A DNA stretch of 64,000 nucleotides from Poecilobothrus nobilitatus. Lineage: Eukaryota > Arthropoda > Insecta > Diptera > Dolichopodidae. The first letter of the stretch is position 1. Each line of letters starts with the position of its first letter. The stretch spans positions 112,595,996-112,659,995 of the forward strand of contig OX352774.1 of assembly GCA_947095535.1 (NCBI GenBank). Reading direction: 5' to 3'. This document shows positions 1 to 12,614 of the stretch, piece by piece. Below the pieces are notes generated by a model that saw only the letters and a program-made list of their open reading frames with translations, was not told the origin of the DNA and made no database searches. The translations under genes and the position numbers were made by a program.

Positions 1-2489
1 AATTATTAGATTTTTCTATGTATCTATATGTACCTACCTATAAACATTTTCAATTAACCTGATGTGTATTAACAGATTTTATTAAGTTATATAACGACAA
101 CGAAGTTATATCTATAATAATAATATAATGCTATAACCTAATAAATATTCCTTTTCCCTAACAGTAGACTTTTTTAAAATTTTGTTGAGATTAGATTAGT
201 CTTTTCATTGTCACCATATTGAACGAAATTAAAAAAAAAATATATTTTCATGTTCATTTTTCATTTTTCATATAATTGAAAAAGTAACGGAAGAGATTTT
301 CATTTTTGTAAATATCAAAAAAAGAAAATTCTATTTAAAATAGGGAAAAAAATCCTACATAAACGTAACCAAGTAACTGACATAAGTACACTTGAATAGT
401 TTGCAGTCCAAAGGTGAAGGATTTATTAATAGAAAAAATATATCTACTGCTATGCATCTTTAATCTACATTCTGAATACATTTTAAATGCAAATATGGAA
501 AATAGTTTTTCACCTTATTAAAATTCATTTCACTCGTCTCGACCGAATTACTTATCTAGTTAACACTATGAATAAACTTTGAATGTTGGAAAAAAATTTT
601 CAAAACAAAATGATAAAAAAAAAAAAATGTCAATTTATCTCGGAAAATCTGCTATTCAAATTGAATTTTATTCTTTGCTATAGGTTTAACATTATTTTCC
701 ACCAAAAAGAAATAAAACAAAAATTCTTTTTTAAATTCTGTCTATTCGTCTGTTAACAAAAAACAAAGTATTTTTTTTCGATAAAGTTCAAAATGCCGAA
801 CTATTTTCTATAAATTTTATCGGAAAATTTATTCCTTCTAGAACTGGACATGACATTTTATAATATAACTAACTATATAGTCATTCGTTGTCATTTAAAA
901 AATATTCGCCATGTCATTTGTAAATGATAGAGATCGTACAAATTCATATTATATCCGTGCTATATCCTTTGTTATCCATACTGCCTAGCCAATATACTGC
1001 GTATAGGTAGGGATTTCATCCCATTATATTGGCAAAAGGGAGAGGAAGGTTTACTCAGTACTAGCACACTAGCAAGGCGAAATTTTTAGTGTCTTTGGAA
1101 GATTCCCACCTTCATTAGGAAGAAAAAAACTTATCGAATATTCATATGATATTTAATGACTATTATTACGTTAGCGGTAATTCCCGAAAGTCGTAATGTA
1201 TTATATGAGTGTGTATTTTGTATAATGGAAATTAAATCCTTGTTCATGTCTTGTTTAAAATTAATTTTAAATAAATCATTAGAAATGTTGTGGATAAATT
1301 ATTGTTGATTATGAACTGAAATGAACGCTGATTCAATCAACATATTTTATAGCTCAGAGCGAACTTTAATTTGCATTCCATAATATTTACGTTGTTTGTT
1401 ACCTTTCACTTTTAAAATTCACAAACTCCAAGTATTTACATATTTAAAATTGCAGTATTATTTTTCATAATATGGTCAACTTATACTATAACTATTGTAT
1501 TTTTATATTATGATATTTGGTAATTCATTGTTAGATATTAAAAACATTGAACAAAAACATTGAAAAAAAACAATATTATTATTTAAGAACTTTTTAAGTT
1601 ATTATAATAACAAATCGTCGGTGTCAACGGTTTTTAACCTTATTTCTGTTCCGTCTGTTAATATTTTTGGACATTATATTACGAATTTAGCTTGTGTGAT
1701 TGTTAGATACTCTAAATTGAAAGTATCTGTTTTATAGAAAATTACAAATAACACTACTGTATAAGAAAAAAATTAAACCATTTCCTTTTTAATATATTAC
1801 TGATATTTTATAGCTAGATATCTCCTTTAAATTGGAATTTTACGGAAGTTAATATAAACTGATAGGTAGCACATTTAATCATAGTCATACAACGCAAACC
1901 ATAAACCATGGATTGTGATTAATCCAACAGTAACAATGGTCTGAAAAACCTACGAAAATATAATAATATTTTGTCACCTCTACAAAATATTTTAATTTAT
2001 TCGATTCAATTAGTGTTTATGTCAGTTTTTCACTCTGTTTATAAAACTACTACAAGATTAAATCAATCAAATCAACAAAATCTTAAAAATGTTAAACAAA
2101 TAAACTTAGAGATAGGTAAACATTTTTTTTGTTTAAAACTGGACCTTCTTATCTCTTTCTAATGGTACCCATTTTGAGGTTGAGATCTTTGATTTTTATA
2201 CCAAACGTTTGTTCCCTTACTGAATTTAGATTTTTATATACTAACCAATGCCTCTAAATAATGATTTAACAATACCAAATTTTGTTGATTTGTTCCTTAT
2301 ACGATTATGAAAGGAAAATGAAAAACAACATTCAAGAAAATTGTATATTAAGTAAAACTTTTATTAAGTACAAGTTAAAAACAAATTGACCAAATTCGCA
2401 TTAGTCAAACCTAGTGATGCCTGTGGATCTCAGGTTCCTTACATACAAAAGCTTCTAGAATCTAGGACGAACCGAACGGTAAAAATTAA
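1..2489. other. AT-rich non-coding DNA
   Basis: No gene, repeat unit or inverted repeat recognised. Positions about 950-1110 are somewhat richer in G and C than their surroundings but gave no recognisable protein. Confidence 0.6.
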
Positions 2490-2830
2490 AATAAATTTCG
2501 GTATCAGCGCAAGCCACCTGATCCTAAACGCACACATTGAGAGAATAGGTAGAGCTTAAGAAACACATTCCGTGTGCAGAGAATGTGTAGAGATTGTGAC
2601 CAAGAGCAAAGACGGTATTACACGTCCTTGCAATGCTTGTCTTTTGAATCTCAAAGGAGGAGAACCTTGGAGGAAAGCTACTGGGAAGATGTCTCCGAAA
2701 TGTCTCGTCTTCTTTAGGAACCTTGATCGATGAAACGCTGTGATGAACGAGCCTATCATAGAGTTGGGTTAATAAGTCGCAAGGCCTAGGTGTCAGGATA
2801 TTTGTCTATCCCTCAACAACAACATAACTG
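2490..2830 (+). mobile_element. Decayed non-LTR retrotransposon, C-terminal region and 3' end
   Basis: Across frameshifts the plus strand gives fragments such as CRECVEIV, then CLSFESQRRRTLEESYWED and VSEMSRLL. This resembles the Cys-rich tail that follows RNase H in jockey/I-type non-LTR elements (CxxC, then a CPALxxRRxxxLG-like stretch). It is followed by a CAACAACAACA-rich end near 2814-2824, as is common at non-LTR 3' ends. Stops and frameshifts show it is dead. It is a relative of the fragments at 6230, 7600, 13975 and 50228. Confidence 0.5.
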
Positions 2831-3079
2831 AAAAACTATTTATTCAACTCAAGTTACAGTATAATCTAAAAATTATTATATTATTATGTATTTAAGTAAA
2901 AAAAAAATTATAAATTGAAACAAAAATATATTTTTAAATATTCTATTTATTTACACATCTAAAGATACATTTTCTAAAACTGTAACAATTATTTGACGTT
3001 GATAACTCCATTTATTTTATTATAATTTTTACAATCTAATCAAAATCATACATTTATTTATCTAAATTGCAAACTTTTG

Positions 3080-3790
3080 TACAACAATGTGTACAAAAAT
3101 TTTTTGAAAAATTCTTAATAATTGGCTTAACTTTATCCGTTCGTCCGTTTGTTTACAATTTTATACCGTTTCAGATCGGACAATGAAATCATAGGTGTTA
3201 ATAAAAATTTATTTTGTAGGAGATCTTCTTTTTGGTACCTTCCCTAAGGAACTGTTTGGAGCTTCAGTCCCTGAAATTTTGAAATAGTCCGCTATTTTCA
3301 AAATTTTATAATATCTTAAGTTTTCCTAAACTTTCAATCTCTAAAAATATGTCAAATGATATAAAATTCTTTAAGTTTTATAAATTTTGTGAACTTTAGT
3401 ATTTAAATTTACCGCTATGTAAAATTAAAATATTGCAAAATTTTGTTCCTCAATATATCCTTGGAACGAGTTTATTTTATTAAGAATTTTAAAATTTTGA
3501 GAGGAGCTAAATCTTTAGGAATAATGATAGACTTAGAGAATATTTTGTACTTCTATCTGTTTGAGAGCTGTTAGGTATCATAAATTTAAATTTTTCTATT
3601 TGTGGATATGGGGGTAACTTGAACATTTGTAAAACACAAATATTAACGCTCCAAAATGTAAATGTTTTATATCCATATCTTGATAGCTTTACTTAATTAT
3701 ATAGGATGTTTTAAAAAATTGAAGTGAGGTCAATATTTCACAATTTTTTCTTTCATAAAAAATTGGAAATTTTGGTGCAAATACGATTTT
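3080..3790 (-). repeat. Diverged family A repeat, minus orientation
   Basis: Contains a TCCGTTCGTCCG microsatellite remnant near 3138 followed by GTTTACAATTTTATACCGTTT, the minus-strand form of the motif before the microsatellite in the well-preserved copy at 62505. Also present are a phrase close to AAATTTACCGCTATGT and a remnant of the internal 'unit' motifs. Heavily diverged. Confidence 0.5.
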
Positions 3791-4924
3791 AATAAACCTT
3801 ACGCTTTATATATTACTTTGTTATTAGATATTTTCTCTCAAATTTTGTGTTAAATATTATTAAATAAAAAATCAAAAAAATAATTTTCCTTATTTATAAA
3901 AATTTCATCTACAGTTTTACAAAGCAAATCATTTTAGTAACCTACTTTTATTTATTTTGTTTTCTATTATCACAGCTATTATCTATGGTTTTATATAACC
4001 TTTATATTATATGATGTTCTAACGATAATCACATTTTAAATTGTAACATAATATAGAACTATTAACTTTCTTTTACAGATCTACAACATCACAGGATTTT
4101 CTTATTATCCATAAGCATTATTATTTGTAATATAAGAACAATTCGTTGGCCTAATAATGCTATAGGTACCAAAATAAAAAAATTTTTGTATAGTGACGTC
4201 TAACTCAATATTAACTTAAATGGCAGTATTCTTCATTCATCAGATAGAAATGTAAGAAGAAAGTATTTTATATAATGTATAATAATAAAAAAGATATTTG
4301 ACCTCAATTTTCTTTCATAAATACACATAATATTAGATACATGTTGTGCTAATCATAAAACCATAACAAATCATTAAGAAGATTTAAAAAATGAAACAGA
4401 AATAGAAGATTCTGACAGAAAATGATCATACTTATATGAAATTATGAGTAAATGTTATACAGTTGTTTAATTTTCTTGAATGATTCTTATATACTATTGT
4501 TTTTTTTCTGTTGTTCTTTTATTATATCTGAGCTCAATTTCAATTTTGATTGTTTTGATTGTATAAGAACTGATTAAGAAAACAGAGAACTTATCAATCT
4601 GAAGAATTTGAAATAATTATTAATAAAATATTATAAAAAGACAATTTATAATTTTACGTCATCAAAGTGATTTTAGGAGAATGTAAAATAAACTGATTAT
4701 AATGTCAAGTGTATGTAGATTTTCTTGCTTACTGTTAATATATTATCTGATCTGACATGTAACAATTAATTTTATACCGTAGTAATTTTTTTTTTCATTT
4801 CAATGAATATCAATGAAACTCGTGCGAACGAAGTTCTTATTGTATAATACATTTTTCATTACGTTGATAACACCTTAAAAGAAAGGAAGGAAACGAGATA
4901 GATATGGAAAAAAGGAATATAATA
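3791..4924. other. AT-rich non-coding DNA
   Basis: Nothing recognised. Confidence 0.6.
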
Positions 4925-5465
4925 TGTTATATTTTTGTTCCGGATCGAATTCTGAGTTGGTTTAGCCATATACGTCAGTCTGTCCGTCCTTAAGTTCGCA
5001 TGATAACTCAAAAAATAATGGAGCTAGGATTCTGAAGTTTTTACAATTTCTCCTGTATAAATTTATTGTAGTTTCACAATGATCAAGTTTGATCGACGGG
5101 TTGGGGTAGATGCCATACAACTCTTTTTTTATATGAAAACAACTCGGTATTTATGGAAGCTAAGTATATAAAATTTTGTAAAAAAATGTTAAGTTGAATA
5201 CCAATAACTTCTGTGAAATTTGTTTGTACTGGTGCAACAGATTTCGATAGTTTACACTTGCGAACGACTTTTGCAAAATTTTCTTGATCTTGAGGAGCAG
5301 ATTCGAGTAGCTGTAATATAACTGCAAAATTTATCTGTCTCGGTACTAAATCAAATATATGAAATTTGTAAAAGATGATTAAATTTTACGGTAACATCAT
5401 AACTTATATTCGTACGGATATCCAAGAGTAAACAAACTCAACTTACACTCTTTCTTGTTTTCTTT
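4925..5465 (-). mobile_element. HINE/DINE-1-like element, minus orientation
   Basis: Read on the minus strand, the 5' end has AACAAGAAAGAGTG, then TTTGTTTACTCTTGGATATC and CCGTACGAA near 5408-5460. The 3' side has a short TCTGTCCGTCC microsatellite (4977-4988) next to GATAACTCAAAAAATAATGG. The internal part consists of diverged units around AAATTTTGTAAAAGATGAT. The same layout occurs at 38185-38830 on the plus strand. Confidence 0.6.
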
Positions 5466-6229
5466 AAGAATGTAAAAGTTCATCAATGAACTTAAAATCC
5501 TTAATATTTGAATTAGCAAAGGTTTTTTTTATCTTTTACACATGTTAGATAATATTTTTTAGATTAATTAACATTAATAAACCGTAAGGGTAGGTTTATT
5601 TTTATCTATTGTATTCTTTATAATTTCAAATTTTTATAGCATTTATGTCTGATCTTTTTTTTTCAATCTATTTTGCTACATTTTTCTAATTACCTAAAAT
5701 TTGTTCAACAAGTATCTGGTATGTATTCTAAAAAAGTAAATTACCTATTTGATGTGATATAAAAAAAATATATTAATAGACTTCCATCAGACGAAGATAA
5801 TTTATAATATTAAATTGGCGACATTTTTCTTGATATTATATAATAAAGTTTTAAGCAATTTTGGAAAAATAAAAATTTTAAATTTTCCTAAAATTGTTCT
5901 GTATTTAGGTTAAAAGAATATACATACTAAAATAATTTTTTATTATTTTCTGAAAAGAAACAATTTTGTGAAGAACATAAGTTAAATTAATATGTTTTCG
6001 AATATGTGGGAACAAAAATTAATGATGTGATAACTTCGTTTTTTTGAAAAATTTTATGGTCCCTTAAGAGTGACGAATATCCTACACTTAAAATATTATC
6101 TATGGGCAGGAATAATTTAAATGTTAATTTGACTGTAATGGATAGAAAGATATAAAAAAACTAGATACGAATCCGAATAAAATTGGTAATCATAATTAAT
6201 ACTTAAGTTAACCAGAAGGTAATGGTTAG
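5466..6229. other. AT-rich non-coding DNA
   Basis: Nothing recognised. Confidence 0.6.
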
Positions 6230-6500
6230 TAGGACCAGTTTGCAGTGCAACAAGAGTCTTTTTGCCCAATTTGAGTTTAAAAAGATCTAAATGTATACTT
6301 TTCTCTCTGTAGACCTGAAATAAAACAATTGGTTTATGTTATAACGGGTCATTGTCTTATCGGTAAATATGCAAGAAAATTAGGTATGTATGTGGATCTT
6401 AAGTATGTATGTAGATCCTAGATTGCATTTAGAAACGGATGTTATAGAGAGCGTGGAACACTCCTCTGCACCTATTTCAATCTGTTATCTTGATCCATAA
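6230..6500 (+). mobile_element. Decayed non-LTR retrotransposon, end of RNase H region
   Basis: From about 6311 the plus strand reads RPEIKQLVYVITGHCLIGKY then ARKLG, which fits the conserved end of the RNase H domain of jockey/I-type non-LTR elements (the LTGHCxIGxHxxRLG pattern, from memory of the family). A frameshifted remnant of the following acidic tail, DVIESVEHSSAP, lies near 6437-6475. Interrupted by stops. Confidence 0.65.
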
Positions 6501-7599
6501 TATCAACTTCAACCAATAACTATTTCAAATTCCAATTTTATGACTCTTATGACTATATGACTCTTACTCTTAAACAGTTTGATTGCTTATATTTTAGTGT
6601 CTAGGAATCTTAACCATGAATTTAAGCATTTTTATGAATTTTCGCTATAATTTTATGTAAATTTCATGGTGGAAATTATTTTTACTAATCAGAACGATAT
6701 TTTAAATTTCTTTAACAATACTTGCATATTTTCATTTTAATGAAGAAAACCAAAAATGTGCCATTCTATTCTATAGTTATAGTTGGTAATTTCGAATACT
6801 ACTTCTCAACCGTATATCCATATAATATGCAATCAAAATAATTTTTCTCTATGATAAAGGAAACTCTCTTGGGAATTTCCAAACAAAATTAAAGAAAAAA
6901 GGATGAAAAATAGTTCATTAGTAATATGTCAAGAAAAATAATTATAATTTATGTTTTATCAAATATAATGGAAATTCAAAATTTTTTTTTTTTCTTTCCC
7001 ATTTCCAGCATTAACTTCATACAAAAATCTTGTTAGGTACCTATACTTTAAATATTTGTTAAAAATTAGGAACTTTTAAAGTAGGTGGTATACATTTAAT
7101 ATTTTTGTGAAAACTTATGTAATATAGAATTAAAATTACATACAGATCCCACATCTTATTCTTTAATATTTTATCTTTTACTTGATCTTTTTCAAATTAT
7201 AGATAAATCAAAAAATGAACTTTCAAAGTTATGAATATGTTCGTATTGGGGCGTCATCTGGGAGTTTTTTGTTCCAGTTTTTAAATAAACATAATATCTA
7301 TTATATAAAAATATCGAATATAATAAAAAATGAATTTTTGGGAACATTATTTTTTTCTTATATAATAAGATATTAAAGGGATAAAGTAATCAGTTCAAAA
7401 ATCAAAAGTGAAATAAAGTCATATTGAAAGTTTTTATGATTCAACAAAACAGAAAAACTTGTTTTTGAAAAAATCTTTTTGTTTGAATATAAATTTTCAA
7501 GGGCCTCACTTTATTGATACCACATTTATGTTCCTATAAATATTTTTTAAAATGGGTTGAGCTAATGCGTTAGTTATTACTAATCACAAAGTCTATAGT
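6501..7599. other. AT-rich non-coding DNA
   Basis: Nothing recognised. Confidence 0.6.
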
Positions 7600-7835
7600 G
7601 AACCTATAAAACGTAAGAGAAACTTTTCGACAAGAGCTGGTCTTAAATTCCTTAGATTTATGCAATGATGGTATAGACGGAGGAAGCTTTGAAAGTTTCT
7701 CAGATCCATGTTAGAGAGTTCACCTAAATCTTGAAAAAAAATCTACCGTGATATTTCTGCCTTTTTCTTGACAGACTCGGGCAGGTCCAGAGAAAATGTT
7801 TACGTTTTTAATGGCGTCAATTGTTCTAAAAAATA
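7600..7835 (-). mobile_element. Decayed non-LTR retrotransposon, C-terminal region
   Basis: The minus strand gives FFRTIDAIKNVNIFS, then fragments including ESVKKKAEISR and DLGELSNMDLRNF. It aligns in order with the fragment at 50228-50580 (CRFCKRIDAIEIVEFF..SRRRRKYL), so the two are copies of one element. Multiple stops. Confidence 0.5.
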
Positions 7836-9424
7836 CAAAAAAAAATACATTTAAATATAGCTAGGCTCTAGCATATTTATTTGTATGGTAGGTCTGTAGT
7901 ACAATGTTTTTTTGTACATAAATATTGTTAGGTATTGTTAAATAGTGAGCTGATATTTGACAGGCGAATTTTCTACGATGATTACAAGGTCTGAATGAAA
8001 CATTTCAATTTTAAATGAGGTCGAAACATGATATAACTTACAAACGAGCAAATAAACAAAAAAAAATTGTTTACTTAGCTTATTCCATCGATTTAGTTTA
8101 CGGTCAAATTATGGGGCGGATCTAACAATCACATATTCGAGCTCCCGTTATTTATTATGAAACCACATAAAAATGTATTTGTTTCAATTAATATCTCTTT
8201 TAAAAGCCAATACTTATACTGAAAATCTAATAAAGACAATACAACATTTAGATGTTTGTTATAAGTTCGGCCGAACATAATATATTTGTGACTCTGAGCT
8301 TTGAACGTTACCGTGCAATCATTTTCATTAATTTGAGAATGCTTCAACATTCATGTTATTAGTTTTCATAATTGAACACGATTATATCTTTAATTACTGC
8401 TACTGTAGAACCTGGGTACTTATGAACTCCATTCCAATAATAATTTCTTATTTCAAAGATTTTTTAAATGTTTTTGTAAATTCCAATATATACGTCCTGT
8501 AAAAAAAAATGTACACTTCGTTAATACGGTGTTCATCTGAAAGCATAATGTTAAAATTTATACTTTCCTTTTTTCTTAACTTAAATCTCCATACAAATAT
8601 AATGTATCTAGTTGTTAAATATTAATTTTAAAAATAATTTTTAATCATTATGTGTTACTGTTCCATATTTCATGTCACTTTAAATTAATATTCAATGTAG
8701 CTCATAAATATTAAAGTTATTGGAACTTCTTCATTTTTAAATATTCTTAAATTAAAAAATTCCCCCATTATTATTTAAAATGATGATCATTATTGTTTGT
8801 TTTAATTCACTTTAAGCACATTTACAAACAAAATTAAAAACAAGTGCTTATTATTTTAACTTTGCCCCTCTGTTTGTCTATATGTGAGATAAAACAGAAA
8901 ACTGAAAATTTTAAACATGAATCCATGATGAATCCATTGAAACATATATCCATGATAAAATCATAATTTTGTAATTAGAACTTTTTAAGATAGTTTCTTC
9001 AATATATTATGAAGTTATGATGGACCAACATCGAGAAAAGCCATAAAAACCTTTTTAAAAGGACTTTCTAATAAAATACTTTTTCCTTAAAAATTTAATA
9101 AAGTGTATGTTGATTTTTTCTTTAATTTGGTTCCCGAAATAATTAATTCTAAAACAAATTAGATATTTATTATTTTGATAGAAAAATAATCACAATTTTT
9201 GGAATGCTTTATAATACATATAATAAACTGTTCTTATTTTAATTTATCCCTTGTTTATAATAAAATTTTCTTTTTAATTTATATTTGCCCATATCCGGAC
9301 ACTTTAGGTATAAAAATATTTAAGGATAATTCTTAATTTATTATACAAGGAACTGTATATTTTTATCACTGTACGTGTTATTTCGTTTTATGGAGATTAA
9401 TTGATTAAAAATTTGAGATTCTAG
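7836..9424. other. AT-rich non-coding DNA
   Basis: Nothing recognised; an open frame at 8129-8350 (minus) shows no family feature. Confidence 0.6.
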
Positions 9425-9489
9425 CGTAATAAAGCCATAAGAAATAAAGCCATAATGGCTTTATTTCGCATTTGAATGGGATATTGAAC

Positions 9490-9875
9490 CATACGTAAAA
9501 CAAGGTAGAATGTAAACCAACGGTTTTTAAAAGCGCACATTTCCAAAAGCTAATACAACCTGTTTAGAAGTGTGAATTGCACAAAAATTTGAAAATTTCA
9601 TGTAATAAGAAAAAAACGTGAAAATAGGACATTTTTGAAATTTTGAGGGGCCGTAAGTCCGGAATCCTATATAACTAAGAAAAGCCATTAACACACGTAA
9701 AAGTATATTATTGAACCTTTAATTTTCATGTCTTGCCGAAGAAAAATTTTTACAGGTGCCTAAGTTCCAGGTGTCTAAAAATAGCAAATTTTCAATTTTT
9801 GAGGCGTAATAACTCTTAAAGAGGGGGTGGCCTAAAAAAATTTTCTGAGCAAACTTATATTAATTCTAAAAGTGC
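9490..9875 (+). repeat. Family A repeat, 5' part, nested in the 9425-10697 element
   Basis: Starts CAAGGTAGAATGTAAACCAA, contains AAAGCGCACATTTCCAAAAG and TTAACACACGTAAAAG, and closely matches the 5' third of the copy at 62505-63825. The rest of the family A unit is missing. Confidence 0.75.
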
Positions 9876-9929
9876 TTTCTTGCCTCCAGTTTGTTTTTAA
9901 ATTTGATTGGAGTAAGTTAGGATTCATTA

Positions 9930-10500
9930 TACAAAATAATTATTAAATATATATTTTAGAGTTGGATTCAAATAAGGGTTTTAATTGGGGCGGCAACCCA
10001 CATTCATTAAAGGGGTATAATAGGGTATATTGTGGAATATAGGTATATATGAATATACTACAGTTGGATTGAAAAGCAGGGTTTTCCACTTTTCACAGAA
10101 TATTTATACATATTTGCAAGATTCTGAATTAGGAGGTATTTTAGAGTTGAATTCAACAAAGGATTGCCGCTGTTTTTAGAATATGTATATATACGTATAC
10201 GCCAGATTTCGAGTTTGGAGAGATTTTAGATTCAAAAGTAGGATTATACGCTTTTGCCAGAATAGTTTTAATATATGTAAACGCGAGGTTATAAATTAGG
10301 GGGTATTTTAGAGGAAGGGTTTAAAAGAGGGATTTAAAATCAGGGTTATTCGCCTTTTACAGAATATTATAAATATGTTGTAATATATACGCGTGATTCT
10401 CAATTGGGCGGGATTTTAGAGTTGGATTAAAAATCAGGACATTTCTCTTTTCCAGAATATTTATAGATATCTACATGCGGCATTCCGTATTAGTAGAGAC
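9930..10500 (+). repeat. Diverged tandem repeat, unit about 80-105 bp
   Basis: At least five copies of a unit built on GATTCTGAATTAGGAGG, TTTTAGAGTTGGATT, AATCAGGGTT and TTCCAGAATATTTATA. Related copies occur at 31030-31205 (plus) and 41395-41600 (minus). Confidence 0.65.
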
Positions 10501-10977
10501 TTCTCTCCACCTTTCTAAAATGCTGCGATTGTTTTACTAGCTGTTATTTGTTTAGTGTTATTACTACTAACGAAAAAAATTTAATTTTTAAAAAGTAAAT
10601 AAAGCCATACGAGAATAAATTTGCGTTTTGGCTTTATTTCTCATTCAAAAGCGAAATAAGGCTATTATGGCTTTATTACGTATGGCTTTATTTTACGACG
10701 TCTTAAAATTTTACCAACATGTTTGTTTACCTTTATTTGTTATTCATTTATATTATGTTTCAAAAAGTCTCCGGATGAGTTATTGGACATTTAATTTTAA
10801 GAATGGTTAAGATAATTTTTTTATTTTTAATGTAGGTATTAGAATTTTACAAATTAGAAAGAAATACAGATTCATATAGCTATTATAAAATTAAAAATAG
10901 TTCATGATTTCACCAAATTCTTATTAAATTCAGAAAGATTAATTTGAATGTAGGCTTTACTTTAATTAGCTTTAAAT

Positions 10978-12405
10978 AAAAACGAGGAAGAATACAGTTG
11001 CCTTTGTCAACTCTTAGATACCCGTACGAACCGTAAGTATGTTAATAGCCTGTCACTCTGATTATAATATTATTTTTTTATTTTTTAGTATATTAAAATA
11101 ATTTGGGTGAATTTTATAATTTCTAGAACTATGGGTTATACATATATTCAAACTATATGTTTATACATTCTTCAAAAGCAGATTCTAACCTTCCACATAA
11201 CGATTATCAATCCAAAACTTTTCCAAATATGCTATAGTACCATTTAATACTAAGCGGGAAATGTATAATAATTTATACTATACATAATTATGCATTCATC
11301 AGTGACATATACGATATGTAAATAAACATGAGTGATATAAGTATGTTTACTAATATTATATAAATATAGTTTACCGTTATAAATATAGTCAACCGTTATA
11401 GTTTTTATTTATTTTATTTGTTTGTATTCTCAACAATTTCAAATTATCGAATAAAAAAAAAATTTAAAAAAGTCGTTAAAAAAAATTGTTAGAAGAATTT
11501 AGAAAAATGAAGTCACACTTTCGTCAATTTTAAGGCAACCCTATATTATTAAGAACAGTTGTTAATAGAAATAAAAATATAATGTTGGAGCTTTAATTTT
11601 TGTATATTAGTGCAAAAAAAAATTTGAACAGGTGTTCAAGTTACAGGTGCTTAAATATAAGGAATTTTTAGATTTTGACCCCATACAGCTCCGAAATGGG
11701 GGGCGATACAAAAATATTTTCAGAAATGACTCACACTTATTTTCAGAGACCAAACTTCTCTCAAAATTTCAAGTTTCTAACTTAAACCGTTTGGAAGATA
11801 GAAGGAGTCAAAAATTTTCTAAAATTAATTTGAGTTTCGCATAACGGTAAATTAAGGCACCGTGTGGCACAAGTATATATTTATTGTATATATATTTTTA
11901 AATCTAATAAAAACAGTAATCGGCGTTTGGCGTTTTTAAATTGAAGATAAGTATACTTGTGTTATAACAATTTAAATACATTTAGATCTTTTTCGAACTT
12001 TGGTGGGCTGTAGCTCCGTAACGCGTGGGGCTACAGAAAAAGCTGTTCCATAAAATTAATATTTTTATGATATCTATCAGCAGTTAAAATTTCATGGCTC
12101 TATTTAAAAAAAAAAATGTGGAGATATAAAAATTAGTTGTTCGAGAGCTATACGAAGTTTTGGTCGGATCTCAACTAAAACTTACAAATTCATGTAGGAA
12201 TATTTTGTGTTAATTTCAAAGCTCTAGCTTTCTTAGTTTTTGAGTTATATTGCTGACGGACGGACGGACGGGCGGACAAAACTTAAACGACTCAGAATTT
12301 GATTCTGATCCCACTCATACATTTGAAGGTATAGCTTATTTCGAGGTGTTACAAACGGAGGAGCAATTTCAATATATCAGATCTTTATCGTACGGGTATA
12401 ATTTA
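10978..12405 (+). mobile_element. HINE/DINE-1-like element, left half of a large foldback
   Basis: The 5' end is AAACGAGGAAGAATACAGTT, followed by CAACTCTTAGATACCCGTAC. The 3' side has a GACGGACGGACGGGCGGAC microsatellite (about 12256-12275), then CGACTCAGAATTTGATTCTG, GGTGTTACAAACGGAGGAG and the end TCGTACGGGTATAA. GATACCCGTACGA and TCGTACGGGTAT form subterminal inverted repeats. This plan matches what I recall of Drosophila DINE-1 and Helentron-associated elements. Confidence 0.7.
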
Positions 12406-12614
12406 TAATGGCAATACTTGGCTATATTTTAATTAGAAATTCAATAAAAATAATGAATTCGTGTGATGTTTGATGAGTTCGTGATTGGCGTCGGAGCGAT
12501 TAGACAGTTAACCTAGTCCTTTTAAAATATTGATAACAGATTCATGTTACTGTAATTATCTTTTAACCCGCTGGCGCCATGTTATCGGTACCCTGGAGGA
12601 GGCCTTGAAATCCA
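12406..12614. other. Spacer between the foldback arms
   Basis: About 210 bp not shared with the arms and richer in G and C than its surroundings, including CCGCTGGCGCC near 12569. Nothing recognised in it. Confidence 0.5.

Larger units (their letters stand above)
9425..10697. mobile_element. 1.27-kb element with inverted ends of about 57 bp
   Basis: The two ends are inverted copies built on the phrase AATAAAGCCATA, followed by ATGGCTTTATTTCGC and TTTGAATG (left 9425-9482, right about 10640-10697). Each end contains a near-perfect 25-bp palindrome around GCCATAATGGC. The interior holds a family A segment and a diverged tandem repeat. No transposase is visible, so it is non-autonomous; superfamily unknown. 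Confidence 0.65.
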
